Source: Montifringilla adamsi (taxonomy: Eukaryota > Chordata > Aves > Passeriformes > Passeridae). From it: DNA of 64,000 nucleotides. Below, piece by piece: positions 23,501 through 34,900 of this stretch (the first letter of the stretch is position 1; every line of letters starts with the position of its first letter). A program made the translations under genes and the position numbers. A model generated the notes under the pieces. The model had not been told where the DNA came from. It did no database searches and was given only the letters and a program-made list of their open reading frames with translations. The stretch covers positions 4,417,899 to 4,481,898 of the forward strand of contig JAGGNK010011003.1 in assembly GCA_017590115.1 (NCBI GenBank), given 5' to 3'.

Positions 23501-24058
23501 CATTGCTTTTCCTTTAAACATCTCAAACCCTCGTGGCTACTCTGAACTCCAGCAAAACTCTCCCCCATCATTTTTCTGGGCACTTGGGTGTGTTTTCTAT
23601 CCATAAGAAAACTTAATAGTCTTTACTTTACTAAAATCTTCATTATTTTCTTCATAAGATCTCCGTGGTGCAGAGTTAATGGTTATGCAAAAGCACTTTG
23701 TTTGGAATACACAATATGCTAAAGTGCTGCCTGGGAAAATATTTTAAATACAGACTAGTCATTACTTTTATTAAATGATTATAATTTTAGTGGGTTTGAT
23801 GAACCCTCCCCCTGAGTGAAGTCTTTGTTTCCACAGAATCCTTTAATATGGATGAGAGTCATTCTCACAAAAAAATATCTTTAGTGAGCTGAAGTTACTA
23901 TACAGAGAAAAACGAAAAATTATGGTCAAAAATAGAAGATTCTCATATTCTTTGCTGTAATATAAGATTTTTTTTTCAATTAAAACCACTCAAATTCAAT
24001 TTTGGTTCCTAAGGATTGTGTTAAAAAGTGTAAAGGCAGTGAACAATCATGATGAAAT
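20541..24058. other. Non-coding stretch, nothing recognised
   Basis: AT-rich, with a T19 run at 22557-22575. A segment around 22960-23120 has balanced composition and retained CpGs amid AT-rich DNA. No coding exon is recognised. Confidence 0.55.
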
Positions 24059-24320
24059 CTCAGAATCACAGAATTGTTGAGGCTGGGAAAGACCAAGACC
24101 AGCAGTGAGCCCAGCATCACCACTGTGCCCGCTACCAAACCATGGCCTCACCTGCCACAGTGTTTTGAGCATTTTGAGGGATGGTAACTCCATCCTGCTG
24201 CCTGGTCAGCCCCAGGAAACTTCTCCTAATTTTTCTAAACCTCCCCTGGTGCAACTTGAGGCCATTTCCTCTTGTCCTGTCCCTTGTTACCTGGGAGAAG
24301 GGAGGAACACCCACCTCCCT
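24059..24320 (-). mobile_element. CR1 LINE 3' fragment, old
   Basis: The plus strand reads TCAGAATCACAGAATTGTTG, AGGCTGGGAAAGACC, TAATTTTTCTAAACCTCCCC and CATTTCCTCTTGTCCTGTCC. This is the reversed CR1 arrangement, including the usual 'GCCATTTCCTCTTGTCCTG' landmark. Confidence 0.88.
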
Positions 24321-27300
24321 GTTTTATTCTGCCAATGCCATCAGTGAAATAGAGTCAGGTTTGGGGGTTGTTTGCATATCCTAACATGTTTATTCATGCT
24401 CTCAGAAGTTTGGCCTCTGTAGCAATGCTAATGGGGTCATAAATTAAAACATGTTTGCTTCTATGCTGCACTTCTGCTGAGTGCATTACTGTGGATACAT
24501 CACACTTGATAATTTTCTTTGGCAACAGTACAGTAGTGAAATAGTCCTTGGTAACTTGAGTTAATACTAGTTCATTTAACAAAAATTAAATATATTTTGC
24601 TTTCTGCTGAATAGATGATCTTTTATCTTCTTTTTTTTTCCCCTGAATGAACAAAGCTCTTTGGTGAATTGACTCCTGCATTAAAGACTAATGCAGTGTG
24701 TCTGGTCACCTTTAAATGAAATGTCTATTACCCCTAGGACCAATAACTCCTTCTTTTTAAAAACCTTCAGTTAAATGAGGATGATTTTGCAGCATTTTTT
24801 CTGCTACAAACAGATAATAACTCTTTGTGGGATGTTAACAAACATTCCAGCTGCATCTGTGGGGTTCCTGCCCTGTCAGCCTCACTCAAGGTCCTTCCCT
24901 GCCAATGTTTTTTCCTTCCTCTCCCCAGCCACCCTCAACTTCTGGCTTGGTGTCCTACACAAGTGATTAGTGTGCTGTAATTGAATTGGCTGTAAAAAGA
25001 TAATTAATTGATATTTCACTCCCAGAGAGGTCAGGCTGCCCTATCTTGAAGGGTTGTTATGGAAGGAGTCATTCTGCTGGCACTCAGCCCTCAAAGGTGG
25101 CACATGAGCCTTGTCTTGCTGGTAGTAATAATGGTTGTAATTAAAATTAACATGAGGGGGGTATTTAAGGAATGATTCTCTGATTTGGATGCTTTAGCTT
25201 CACTTGAAAGCATGTGAAACTGGGATTTATTTTAATGCTCAGCATAAGACACTTTCATTTCAAAGTCCTGTGCTATGTAATGTGGGACCACAGAACTACC
25301 TCTAGATGTGTGTAAGGTTTGAGAGGACTGATGGGAAATCCTGTCAGGACCTCGAAACAATTGATCCTAAACACCTTTCTTTGAACAGCTGCTTATTTTG
25401 AGATTATTTCAGCTAAAGATTGGCATGAATATTTTTTTTTTTAATAAATGGATTATCCACATGTAGGACTTCACTGATGTTTAAGAGGCTCTTAAACATT
25501 TCCTTTAAGACTGTGTGGCACAAGAGCTATCAATTAATAATGTAATAATATTAAAAACACATTAAATTTAGTGTCACAGGAACCTTTCTGAAACTGTTAG
25601 TGCATTAAGAACCTGGAGTTATTCTGTAAGGAGTGTGGTTCTCACTCATTGCCCAGAGAATAAATACTGCTACTACAGCAAAAGCTAATGGGGAGAAAGA
25701 TGTTATTTAATGTCCTTGCAGAGGCAAAGACTTAACTTTTATCACACCATATAATGATAAAGTTATGGTGCTGTGGAGGGAACTGCAGCACTGCCAACTG
25801 CAAAGTTCCTATTTAAGGACTTCTAGTCAGATAAAGCATTGCAGTGGAACATGATCTTTCTTTCCATTTCACCCCACAAAATTTGAGGCAAGCAGTGCTA
25901 TTAGATTCATATTAAACAGCTTTCCAAAACCAGACATTCCTGCCAGGATGGGGGATGACCCATCAAACTTTCTCCTGGCTTCTGGTTTGTGTTGTGAAAT
26001 GCTTCTGCGAGTTCCCACCCATTAAGGATGTGACCAAAGCAGCTCTCTGCAGGTCTCACAGGGAATAGAAGTTAATTTACAGGGAAATTTTGGTTCCTGC
26101 AGGGTGTATTGGTATAAAATTATCATGAGGGGTCACAGTGTTCTGTAATTGTCCACTGTGTTGGTTGTTCATGCAAGGTGCAATCAGTTCTGTTACACCT
26201 GAGTGGAAAAGGGGGGGGGAAACCCCCATTTTGTGTAATTCTGCCAACAGAATTCCTCAGGCTTTGCAGTACTTCTTACAGTGGGATTTCAGGAAAGGAA
26301 GAAAAGTAAAAGCTGTTAAACTTCTGTCTGTGCCAACCTCAGTGCAAAATACTGTGTTTGCATAGATACAATACACTAAAATGAGCAAAGCAATGGTGTA
26401 TGCATTTAGATCCAGGAAACAATCCAGAAAATAACTTGTTCAGAAAAATAACTGAAGATGCATTGGGAAAATTCTAGGGGAAAAGCCTAGGTCATATTAT
26501 TCAAACTGAGAAAGAAAGATGTGGCAATTCCCAAAGTTCAGGTATAGATAACTATTTACTATTTATAGAGAACTATTTACTTCACTCCCAGTAAGAATGT
26601 TCCAAAAGGGAAGAGCACATGAGAGTCTCAGATCAGATAAAGTGCTCCAACTTCTGGTTTCAAATTCTTTTGACTGTTGAGTTGTACATCCTGGCTTTTG
26701 TCTTCCCACTGCAGGGGATGCTGATAGTTTAGTGACCAGGATCCAATTTTGTTTACAGAAATAAATAATAGGAAATCACAAGAGAATCTTAATGTATGTA
26801 AATCAAAATGCACCATAGTCAAGTGCCGATGATTTTGCATTTGTTCTTAACTTAAGAATGCAAAGGAAAACACTAGCACATCATAAATTACACCATTTTT
26901 GGCACTTCCCCGGAGCACTACAGAAATACTTTTTTTTTCCCCCTGCAGAAAGGAGGCAAAAAGCCAAGTGGCAGGATATCTGCTGAGAAAGCTGAGAAGA
27001 TGACAGTCTCGCAGGAGAAGAGGGAAGGCAGCAGGTATGTGTGAATCAGGATTGCTGCTGCTCAGCTGGAGGCTGCTGCCTGCCCAAAGCACATTTATCC
27101 CCCTGCAAGGCATCTCCCCTCCCTGCTGCTGTCCCCAGGTCAAGGTTTTGGTTACCTGGGCACTGTGGGGTCACACTGCCCTCCACATTTTACTCCTCTT
27201 CCTTCCTTATAGCCCGGGCTTGTGCTTGCAGTAACATTTTTCAGCCCTTCACTCTACAGAGGTTTTGGTGTTGGGGTTTTGGGTGCTTGGGTGGGGGTTT

Positions 27301-28831
27301 TAAGTGTTTTTCTTGTTTTAGTAGAGCTTTTCCCCCCTTCATTCAGATGAAGTAGGTTGGGGAAATGGTTTCACCTCACCTCTAGAATTGTCATCAAATC
27401 TATTTTACACATTTTTTAGGTGAGAAAACCTTTTCAGCTAAGTTTTACAGTCTGTTCCGATGAGACTTGAGTAGTTCCATCTAACCTTGCCATTACACGT
27501 AACTTTGCCACTTGAAAACTGGTGTGTTGAAACAAACCTCCAAAACTGCATAGCATAGGATGTAGAAAGTTAAAAAGAAAAGAATTACACAGAGAAGAAA
27601 ACCTTCTTTTCTGCTTATTAGGTTGGTCAAGTTTTGCAACGGTGGTTTGAACTATAGCAGTGCTCATTGTTTATTTAATTAATATTAAAATTATTGTTTA
27701 TTTGATCACAGAACATCCCTGCTCTCCAGAAAAAAAGCAAACCAAATCACCACCATGACCCACTAGTTTGACTTTATTGAAAATTTAGGATGGAATTTGG
27801 CGTGGAAAGTACATAATGAGACTTTGTGATATTAATGGGTCAGAAGTTAACCCGAGCTGTAGATTTTCAGTGCATTTTGCTGGTTGAAAACAACACCAGT
27901 TTAACATTTTTCTGCTTGATAGGGGAGAATTAAGTAACTGGAAGAATAAACTGTCATTTCAAGCACAGTGAATAAACCTTCCTTTTTATAAGCACCACGT
28001 GGGAACATGGTAAATAAACCCTCTGGTTTCTTGTAACCATTTAATCGATAGCTCAGAGAGAAATCCTGAATCTTTTCCATGCTCCAGCCACAGATGTGCT
28101 CACATTAAGGCTGTGGTATGACAGTAAATGAAATTGCAGCTACAGCAGCAAGTATTAGGGGGAAATGAAAATTCCTGACTCAGAGGAGCAGGGCAATGAC
28201 AGAAAGACTCCTCATTATAGATCTCTTCATGTGGAGAAGAATGACTGGTAAATGAGGTTTGTGTGACACAAAGAGGATGGAAATACAGTTGGACGTTCAG
28301 GCAGAAATTGTGCTCACTGTACAAAACAAACAGAAGAATAGGGCAGAGCTCATTTGCATTTCTTAGCTGAAAAAATGAGTAGGGAGATAGAAACCCTCTG
28401 ACATGGATGGAAGTTGCAGCAGTTCAGAGAAAGGCATTGTTTAACTTCCCCATTATTTGGGTTGTGATGAAAGTGACTTTTACTCCAGCCTGCTACTGGT
28501 AACTTCTTCAGTGTTTGCTTTAATTTCTCTGCTGTAGAATAAGTTACAGGCTCTCAAAACACTTGAGCAGATCTGCCCTGATGTCATTCTTCACCTTTGC
28601 CACTAGTTCAGCCAACAGCAAAGCATCAAATAATGATAACAGGACTGGCTGCCATGAGCAGACAGGGGTCCCACTGCCTAATCAGGCTGGGCCCACTGAG
28701 CTGCAGTTGTTTCTCTGCCACAGACAAGATGTTTTCTCACCTTTAACCAGTATGAGAAGTTATATTTAGGTCACAAGAGAAGGGACAATGTGCACTGGCA
28801 AATCAGAGAAATCAAGGTGTGGAATCTGGAA
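24321..28831. other. Non-coding stretch around a candidate exon
   Basis: Mostly AT-rich DNA. Its one item of interest is the splice-flanked segment at 26949-27034, listed separately. I searched by eye for neighbouring MORN1-like exons and saw none. Confidence 0.5.
26949..27034 (+). CDS. Candidate internal coding exon, possibly MORN1 C-terminal linker
   Basis: A long pyrimidine tract ending TTTTTTTTCCCCCTGCAG precedes this 86-base segment, and GTATGTGTG follows it; both are strong splice sites on the plus strand. Only one frame is open (entry phase 0, exit phase 2): KGGKKPSGRISAEK, then AEKMTVSQEKREGS and a split arginine-type codon. The other two frames hit stops. The peptide is low-complexity and hydrophilic. 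Human MORN1 has a comparable Lys/Gly/Ser/Arg-rich linker (KKAGG...GGSR) between its PPPPGY...FLFLD segment and its GEYVLMIRDV segment, and MORN1 is the plus-strand neighbour expected here. The similarity is weak, the flanking MORN1 exons were not found, and a non-coding RNA exon is an alternative, so I leave the symbol empty. Confidence 0.35.
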
Positions 28832-28905
28832 TAGTGGAAGGAATCCCTGCTGATGGCAGGGGATGGAACTGAATGGACTTTCCAGGCTGCCAACCCAAAC
28901 CACTG
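28832..28905 (+). mobile_element. CR1 LINE 3' remnant
   Basis: Reads TAGTGGAAGGAATCCCTGC, TGATGGCAGGGGATGGAACT and CTGCCAACCCAAACCA. This is the CR1 tail in the sense direction, diverged and short. Only this copy and the one at 38644 point this way. Confidence 0.75.
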
Positions 28906-31900
28906 GGCTTCCACTGTTCCATGAACCATTTAAAGCACACTCAAAAAAGCTTCATTTACCTCATGCAGCAACTGTGTCCCTCATTTTTGCCTTGTGACCA
29001 GGCAATTGAGTGTAGACTGTTTGGGTTGTTTTCTTTAAATGGCATCACCTGGATGCATTCAAACCCTTTAATCTGAACCTATTTGTTTTAGTCAGTTACA
29101 TGACCTAAAGAGTTGCAAATTCCCAGATTTATGGATCTAGAATAGCTGGAGATGCCTTCACAAGACACCATCCTCCTCTGTGGTCTGTCTTTGAGCATCA
29201 AATTTCTTAGTACTTTCCAGTCTTGGAGAAGTACAAAGGGTGTTGCTCGTCCAGCCTGGATTGCCTGTGATTGTCACACTGTGATGGGAAGGGTCTGTCC
29301 TTGTGTGCTGAGGGGATCTACCTGAGAGACCCCTGAAATGAACCACTTGAAATGCTTGACTTTTAAATATTTTATCCCACTAAAGAGCAGGAGTAACCCA
29401 AATAATCAACAACACAGACAAAGCACAGTGCTGAATTTCGGACAGGGCACTCAGGCTCCTCCCAGCTCTTTCCCACCTCGATGCTCCCCTCTGTCTGCTG
29501 ATCACTCTCACCCAGCAGCAGGACCTGAGTTATTCTTTAGCTTCACCCAGAAGTCGCTCTCTGCCTGCAGCGGCAGCCGCTCCATTATCACCAGGTGTAT
29601 TTCAAACAATAGAAATGATTGAAACAGGAACTCCTACATTTCTGAGAAGATTAAGAATGGCACACCACCCTGTAATTTAGGTAGTTGTGCAAGTTTGCAT
29701 TTGCATTAGCAGAGTAGTGCAGATTGTGTTGAATTATTCCATAAAAATACCTTCAGGTTTTGAAAGATTTACTGTGCCATCTGTATGTTGTTTATTTTGG
29801 AGTGTTCTGGTGTGGTGGTGATGGATTTTGTGGTTGTTTTAAATGTATGTGTCTTCAAAGGAAGATGAAACTGAGCTTTATTAATTCCCTAGAAGCCCAG
29901 AGAGTGGCACGTTTGAGTCTCAGTGCTGGTTTTAAGCCTTGAGAGCCACCTTAAAATTCTGATTGACATTTATAGAATAGCTGAATTTAATTTTAAATCT
30001 ATCACTCAATTCTATTTCCTTTATTAGTAAAATGAACTTCTTTCATATGTGACACTGACAGTTATTGCAAGCAGAGAGTTGTTGTCACATATTTTTGTTT
30101 TCTTCTGTTATGTGGTGAGTAGGGTCAAGATTGTGTTATAATTAATTCAGAGCAGTTGAAAATCATATTTTCTTGAAATCTGGATGAAGCTGCTTGATGT
30201 AGCTTTACTTACATTGTTCTGTGACTTCAATGATTTTGAATGGTTTAGACAGGGTAGTGCTTAATCATGCTAGAAGTGTAATTGGACATTATAGAGTCAT
30301 GTAATGATTTTAAATTCTTCTCATATTCTTTGTCCCTTTAGCTTCTCCCTCATATTCTGAGCCCTATTTTCAGTCAGCTGGGCACTCTGAACTGTCTGTT
30401 CATTTCCAGTGGCTCTGCAGAGATCTTCCTCATCAGGATTGTGGGTCAGAATACTTCTGGGTAGGAAAAACAGTAATTGGAGAAACTTAGTCAGTACTAA
30501 ATGTTGGTTCAGTTATTTTAGGAGAAGTGGAACTTACTTGGCCTTAATTCTGCACCTGCAGCTCACACCAGTGCTGCATGTTTGAATCAGGATTTTGAAG
30601 GAAAGTAAAGTTGTAGAATTGGACATTTGTTGACAAAAGTTACAGGACTGCAAAAACTTCTTTTTTCCCCCCATTAAAACATTTTATTTTAGTTTTACAA
30701 AACCCCTTATTTTATACATGATAATGTATTGTCATCTGGGATACGGAAAATTGTTGCAGCTGGTGGCATGAAGATTTGCTGTGGCTGCAAATAACAATAT
30801 CTAGAATTTGAGGACAGCATTCAGCAAATGAAATGTTTTGTGTTACAATTTGTACTTTGAACTTTAATATTTTATATGCAATGTTTCATAAAAAATGTAG
30901 GTGCTGTGTAAGGGTTACATGCCAGTGGAAAGTTGGTTTATCCAGTCTCAAGATGCACTTTTTAATTCCATAACACATTTTAATACATTGTTTAAAATAG
31001 ATCCTTCTCAGCTGTTGAGGTGGAAGCAGCTTGTTATTTTTCCATAGCAAAAGTCACTATGCATCAGGTTGTCAGGTGGCTGGCAAATAAAACTTAAAAT
31101 AAGTTTCCTACTGCCATCCTGCTTTACTTGAAAAGGATTCTTTTAATTGCCTGGTCATTTTATTCATGCACGAAAAATTCCTGGAATTTCCCTGTGTGAT
31201 GGGGATACCTGTCAGTGCCTGGAGAATATTGAATTCTGATGGAGTGTGCGAGGTGTGGGACTTCACCAGCCACGGATGGAAGTTGTGTGTGAATCTGGGC
31301 TGGCTGGTGATGGAAGAGGAAATGTCAGCTTCCTTTATTATTTATGCTGAGCACTATTAATTACCTGCTCTGTGATGGGGAAGCAGCAGCCCCGTGCAGA
31401 ACCCAGATCCAATCAGTGCATGTGAGCACAAAGTTTACAGAATGACCTTGTGTGTAATTACTCATTTGGTGGCTGTTAGGAAAAGGCACAAATGGAATCT
31501 GACATACATTAGAACACATTAATGATTGCCTTCCTCCCTCCATCCTCTTCTGTACAGAAAAATGATTTTAATTAAGACTTCCGTGATTAGTCATTTAATC
31601 AGTCATTAGGCCAATACAGATGGAGTCAATTAATTTTTTTACACTTGAATAGAGACTTGATGCTACTGCAAAACGTACAAGCTATTTTTTTTTTAACATT
31701 GTATCATGGGCAATTGCCTTGATGTCTGTCTGGTAAGTGTGCATTGCTCTTCCCAAAACTGGGTAGATTTACAGCACATCAGTGTTATGGCAGCTATAGG
31801 TATGTTTTATTACAGGCTTTCAAATTTTAGGGAATCAGTTTGGTTTTGAATTCAGAGTGACAGTTGTTCTTGTTATGGAATATCCTTGATTTTTAATGAG

Positions 31901-34900
31901 TAATGTGGCAGAGTTGCCTTCTAAAGCAAGTGTATTCAGCATCTCCTAACACATTTCATTACAGATTATAATAATTTGTGTTTCAGTGCTAAATTTCATG
32001 CAAGAATTTCAAATGTTTTAAGAACTTAAGGGCCTGTTTCTTTGGTGTGGGAAGGTTTTCTATATACTTGGCTGATTCAAAAAATGAGGTGGATGAATTG
32101 CAATCAAGACACAAGTTTGCTCCATCAAATAATAACCTGGTGTGCCAGATGTGTGAGAGGAACAACTGCTCTTGTGGAAGTGTTTGTGCAGTAAGGACAA
32201 GGAGGCCTGGGACATTTGGCTTGCATTTTAATGTGTCTGGATTATTGCTCTTGAACAGTTAGTTATAAAGATCCTAATGTAAAACTAACCTGTGACATGG
32301 GAGAGGGTTGCAAAAGGAAGGACTTCTGAGTCCCTCTCTGGAAAAAGTGCTTGATAAAAAGGAAAATCAAATGCTCAGGCAGTGTGATTTCCAAATAAAG
32401 AATCAGAAAGTGATTCAGATGGATTGCCAGCAAACAGGCTCCTGGAATGGAAGATGAAAACAAGTAAAAGTGGAGAATCCATTACTTAAAGTATTCCATG
32501 AATCATTTTGTTCATTCACCACCATCCAAACCTCTTGAGTCCATCTCCAGTGTAAGAGGAAGACAAGGCTGTTGAAATTTGTGGGAGTAAGTGAGGTTAA
32601 GAGTCTGTGCTGACACAGATTTCTGCAATTGATGGTGTTTCTGTTCCATTTTGGGCCATTGTCCCCATGCTGGGAGAGGAGAGGGAGCTGTCCAGCCTCA
32701 GGATGTGAGTGGCTCCTGCAGGTCAGGTCTGCACAGTGCCAGGAGTTTGCTGTCATGTTCTCTTGCAGAGGCAAAAGGGGAAGGAATAGACTGATTTGTG
32801 TCTTTTCTAGGAAAGCTTGTAAAGACTGAAAAATGAGCCCTGTCTTGTCTAGCCCAGGAATAATAAATAAAAGCAGGTGTGAGGTGTTGGAATTGAAAAC
32901 AGCTGGATATGACGGATGTGATCCGACTTCTCTAGAGCTTCAGTCTTTAATCCCCGTGGCTCAGTGTGAATATTTCCCCCCTGATGCAATGCAGAAATAA
33001 TAAATAGAACACAGCACATGGAAGGGTTCCTAGATCAAGAGTGGAGGAGGGAACAAGCCCAGTTCACTCTCTGCATGCTCGCTTTTCCCTGTGCCTGTGT
33101 ACTCAGGAACCTTCTCACTGCATTCTGCTGGTCCTCACTGTCCAGTCCTTGGTGTTTGCAGTAGGACATGGCATGCTAAGCTGAAAAAATGAGAAACCTT
33201 TACAAATTTGTGTTGCAAACTGGAATCTACCTTAATTCTAAGCAGTATTTTGGCAGATGTGTCATGATCCCCTTCCCATGTCTGTGTAGCTTTTGCACAT
33301 AAATGCTTCTCCCCAATTAAACCCTGAACCATCACTGTGAATGGCAATGGAATGCTTCCTGTAGCATTAAAATGATCAGATATTCAATTTAAAAAATAGT
33401 CATCCAGCCTTATTCTGTCAAATCCTGCCCCTTGTAAACTTCCAGAGGGCGGCTTTGTCCACTGGAAAATCTGCCACCTAGTTCAGAGATTTCCCTGCAC
33501 AGAATGGATGGGAAGAGCAGCTCCTTGATTAGAGCTAACACAGTAATTGAGGTGACATCAACTGATTCATTGCATTTGTCTGAGGCAGCAGGATTCAAAA
33601 ATAGCCTCAGTGCAATTCTATCCTACCCAGTAATGGTTTTCTATTTAACCTGGGTTTAAAATGCTCCAAATGCTGGGATGAATCCTTTGGCATGGCTGTG
33701 CAGTAGGATGTAAAAAAACCCAACGAAATACCCACTTAAATAAATGATACGTGGGTTCTTTCCTTCATGTTTATTCTATTCCAAGAGTTTGATAAGATTC
33801 ATCAGGGTCACACTTGGAAGCTGTCTTGCAAAGTAGATCATTTAGAGAAGCGTTTTGGCACCCCGCGGGTTTGTCGTATCTTCCAAGCAGGTTGTGCCAA
33901 AAGAAAATTGTAGAAACTGCTGTCACAGAGTACAAAATCATTGGATTTATAATAGGAGCCAGTGGTGAGAATTCATTATACATTCACACCTGCAGATAAA
34001 GAGCATCTAAAATTGGAAGTTTTATTCCACTCATCTTTGATCCTGATATTATTAGATTATATTAGCATCATCCCACACAAGGCCCTGGAATTGGAGCAGG
34101 TATGAATTCCATCCATTAATTTTTTCATGTAAGTCATTCTTTCTGTACATAACTTTACACATTCCTTCTGTACACAACTGTGTCCTGTGTTTGGAACACT
34201 GAGGCTCTTGTTGTTCTGTTCTATGGTCCCAGGCTTCCAGGAATCATTTCTCTTTTACAAAGCAAGGATATAAAAATCACTCTACTCAAATCATTCCACT
34301 CTCCTGAACAGAAACTTTTTCATAATTCTAAACTATTTGGAGAGCTTATAGAAAAATAAAGATCTGCCACCTGAAAGTTTTAATCTGTACCCAGGGGAAA
34401 GTTAAAAGATGAATGCAGATTTTTGTCTATTGTTGTAAGGGAATTGATAGTTTACTCAGATGAATTAAGGCAATATAATCTGAACTTTTATAGGCAGATA
34501 CTGTACCAACATTGTGAAGCCAATTAAATATCTAATAGCAATCCAATTAAGCTATTTTTATGAGTAGATGAAAAGTTACTGTCAGTTTATTTGTAGGCAG
34601 CAATTTAAGTAAATCTGAAAGGTTACATACTGTACAAAAGAATCTGAAAAATCTGGAGACTTTTGTTGTAAATAATCATTCATTTTTTGCCAGACATATA
34701 GACTCTGTGTTCAGCTAAGAAATAAGCAGTGCATCGATTTTTTCTGATTTTAATTACTGGAGAAAATGCAATATGAGTTGTTTATCCAGAATCAATGTCA
34801 CTTGATATAAAAAGTCTACAAACACAAGAATGTGGGGATTTTCTTTTCTAGTCCACCTCAATATTAGCTTGTGATTTTCATGCTGTAAAGTTATAAAAAT

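Noticed and set aside
30342..30455. Open segment after a TTTGTCCCTTTAG acceptor-like site
   Set aside because: No good donor; peptide is a chance hydrophobic stretch and matches nothing known.
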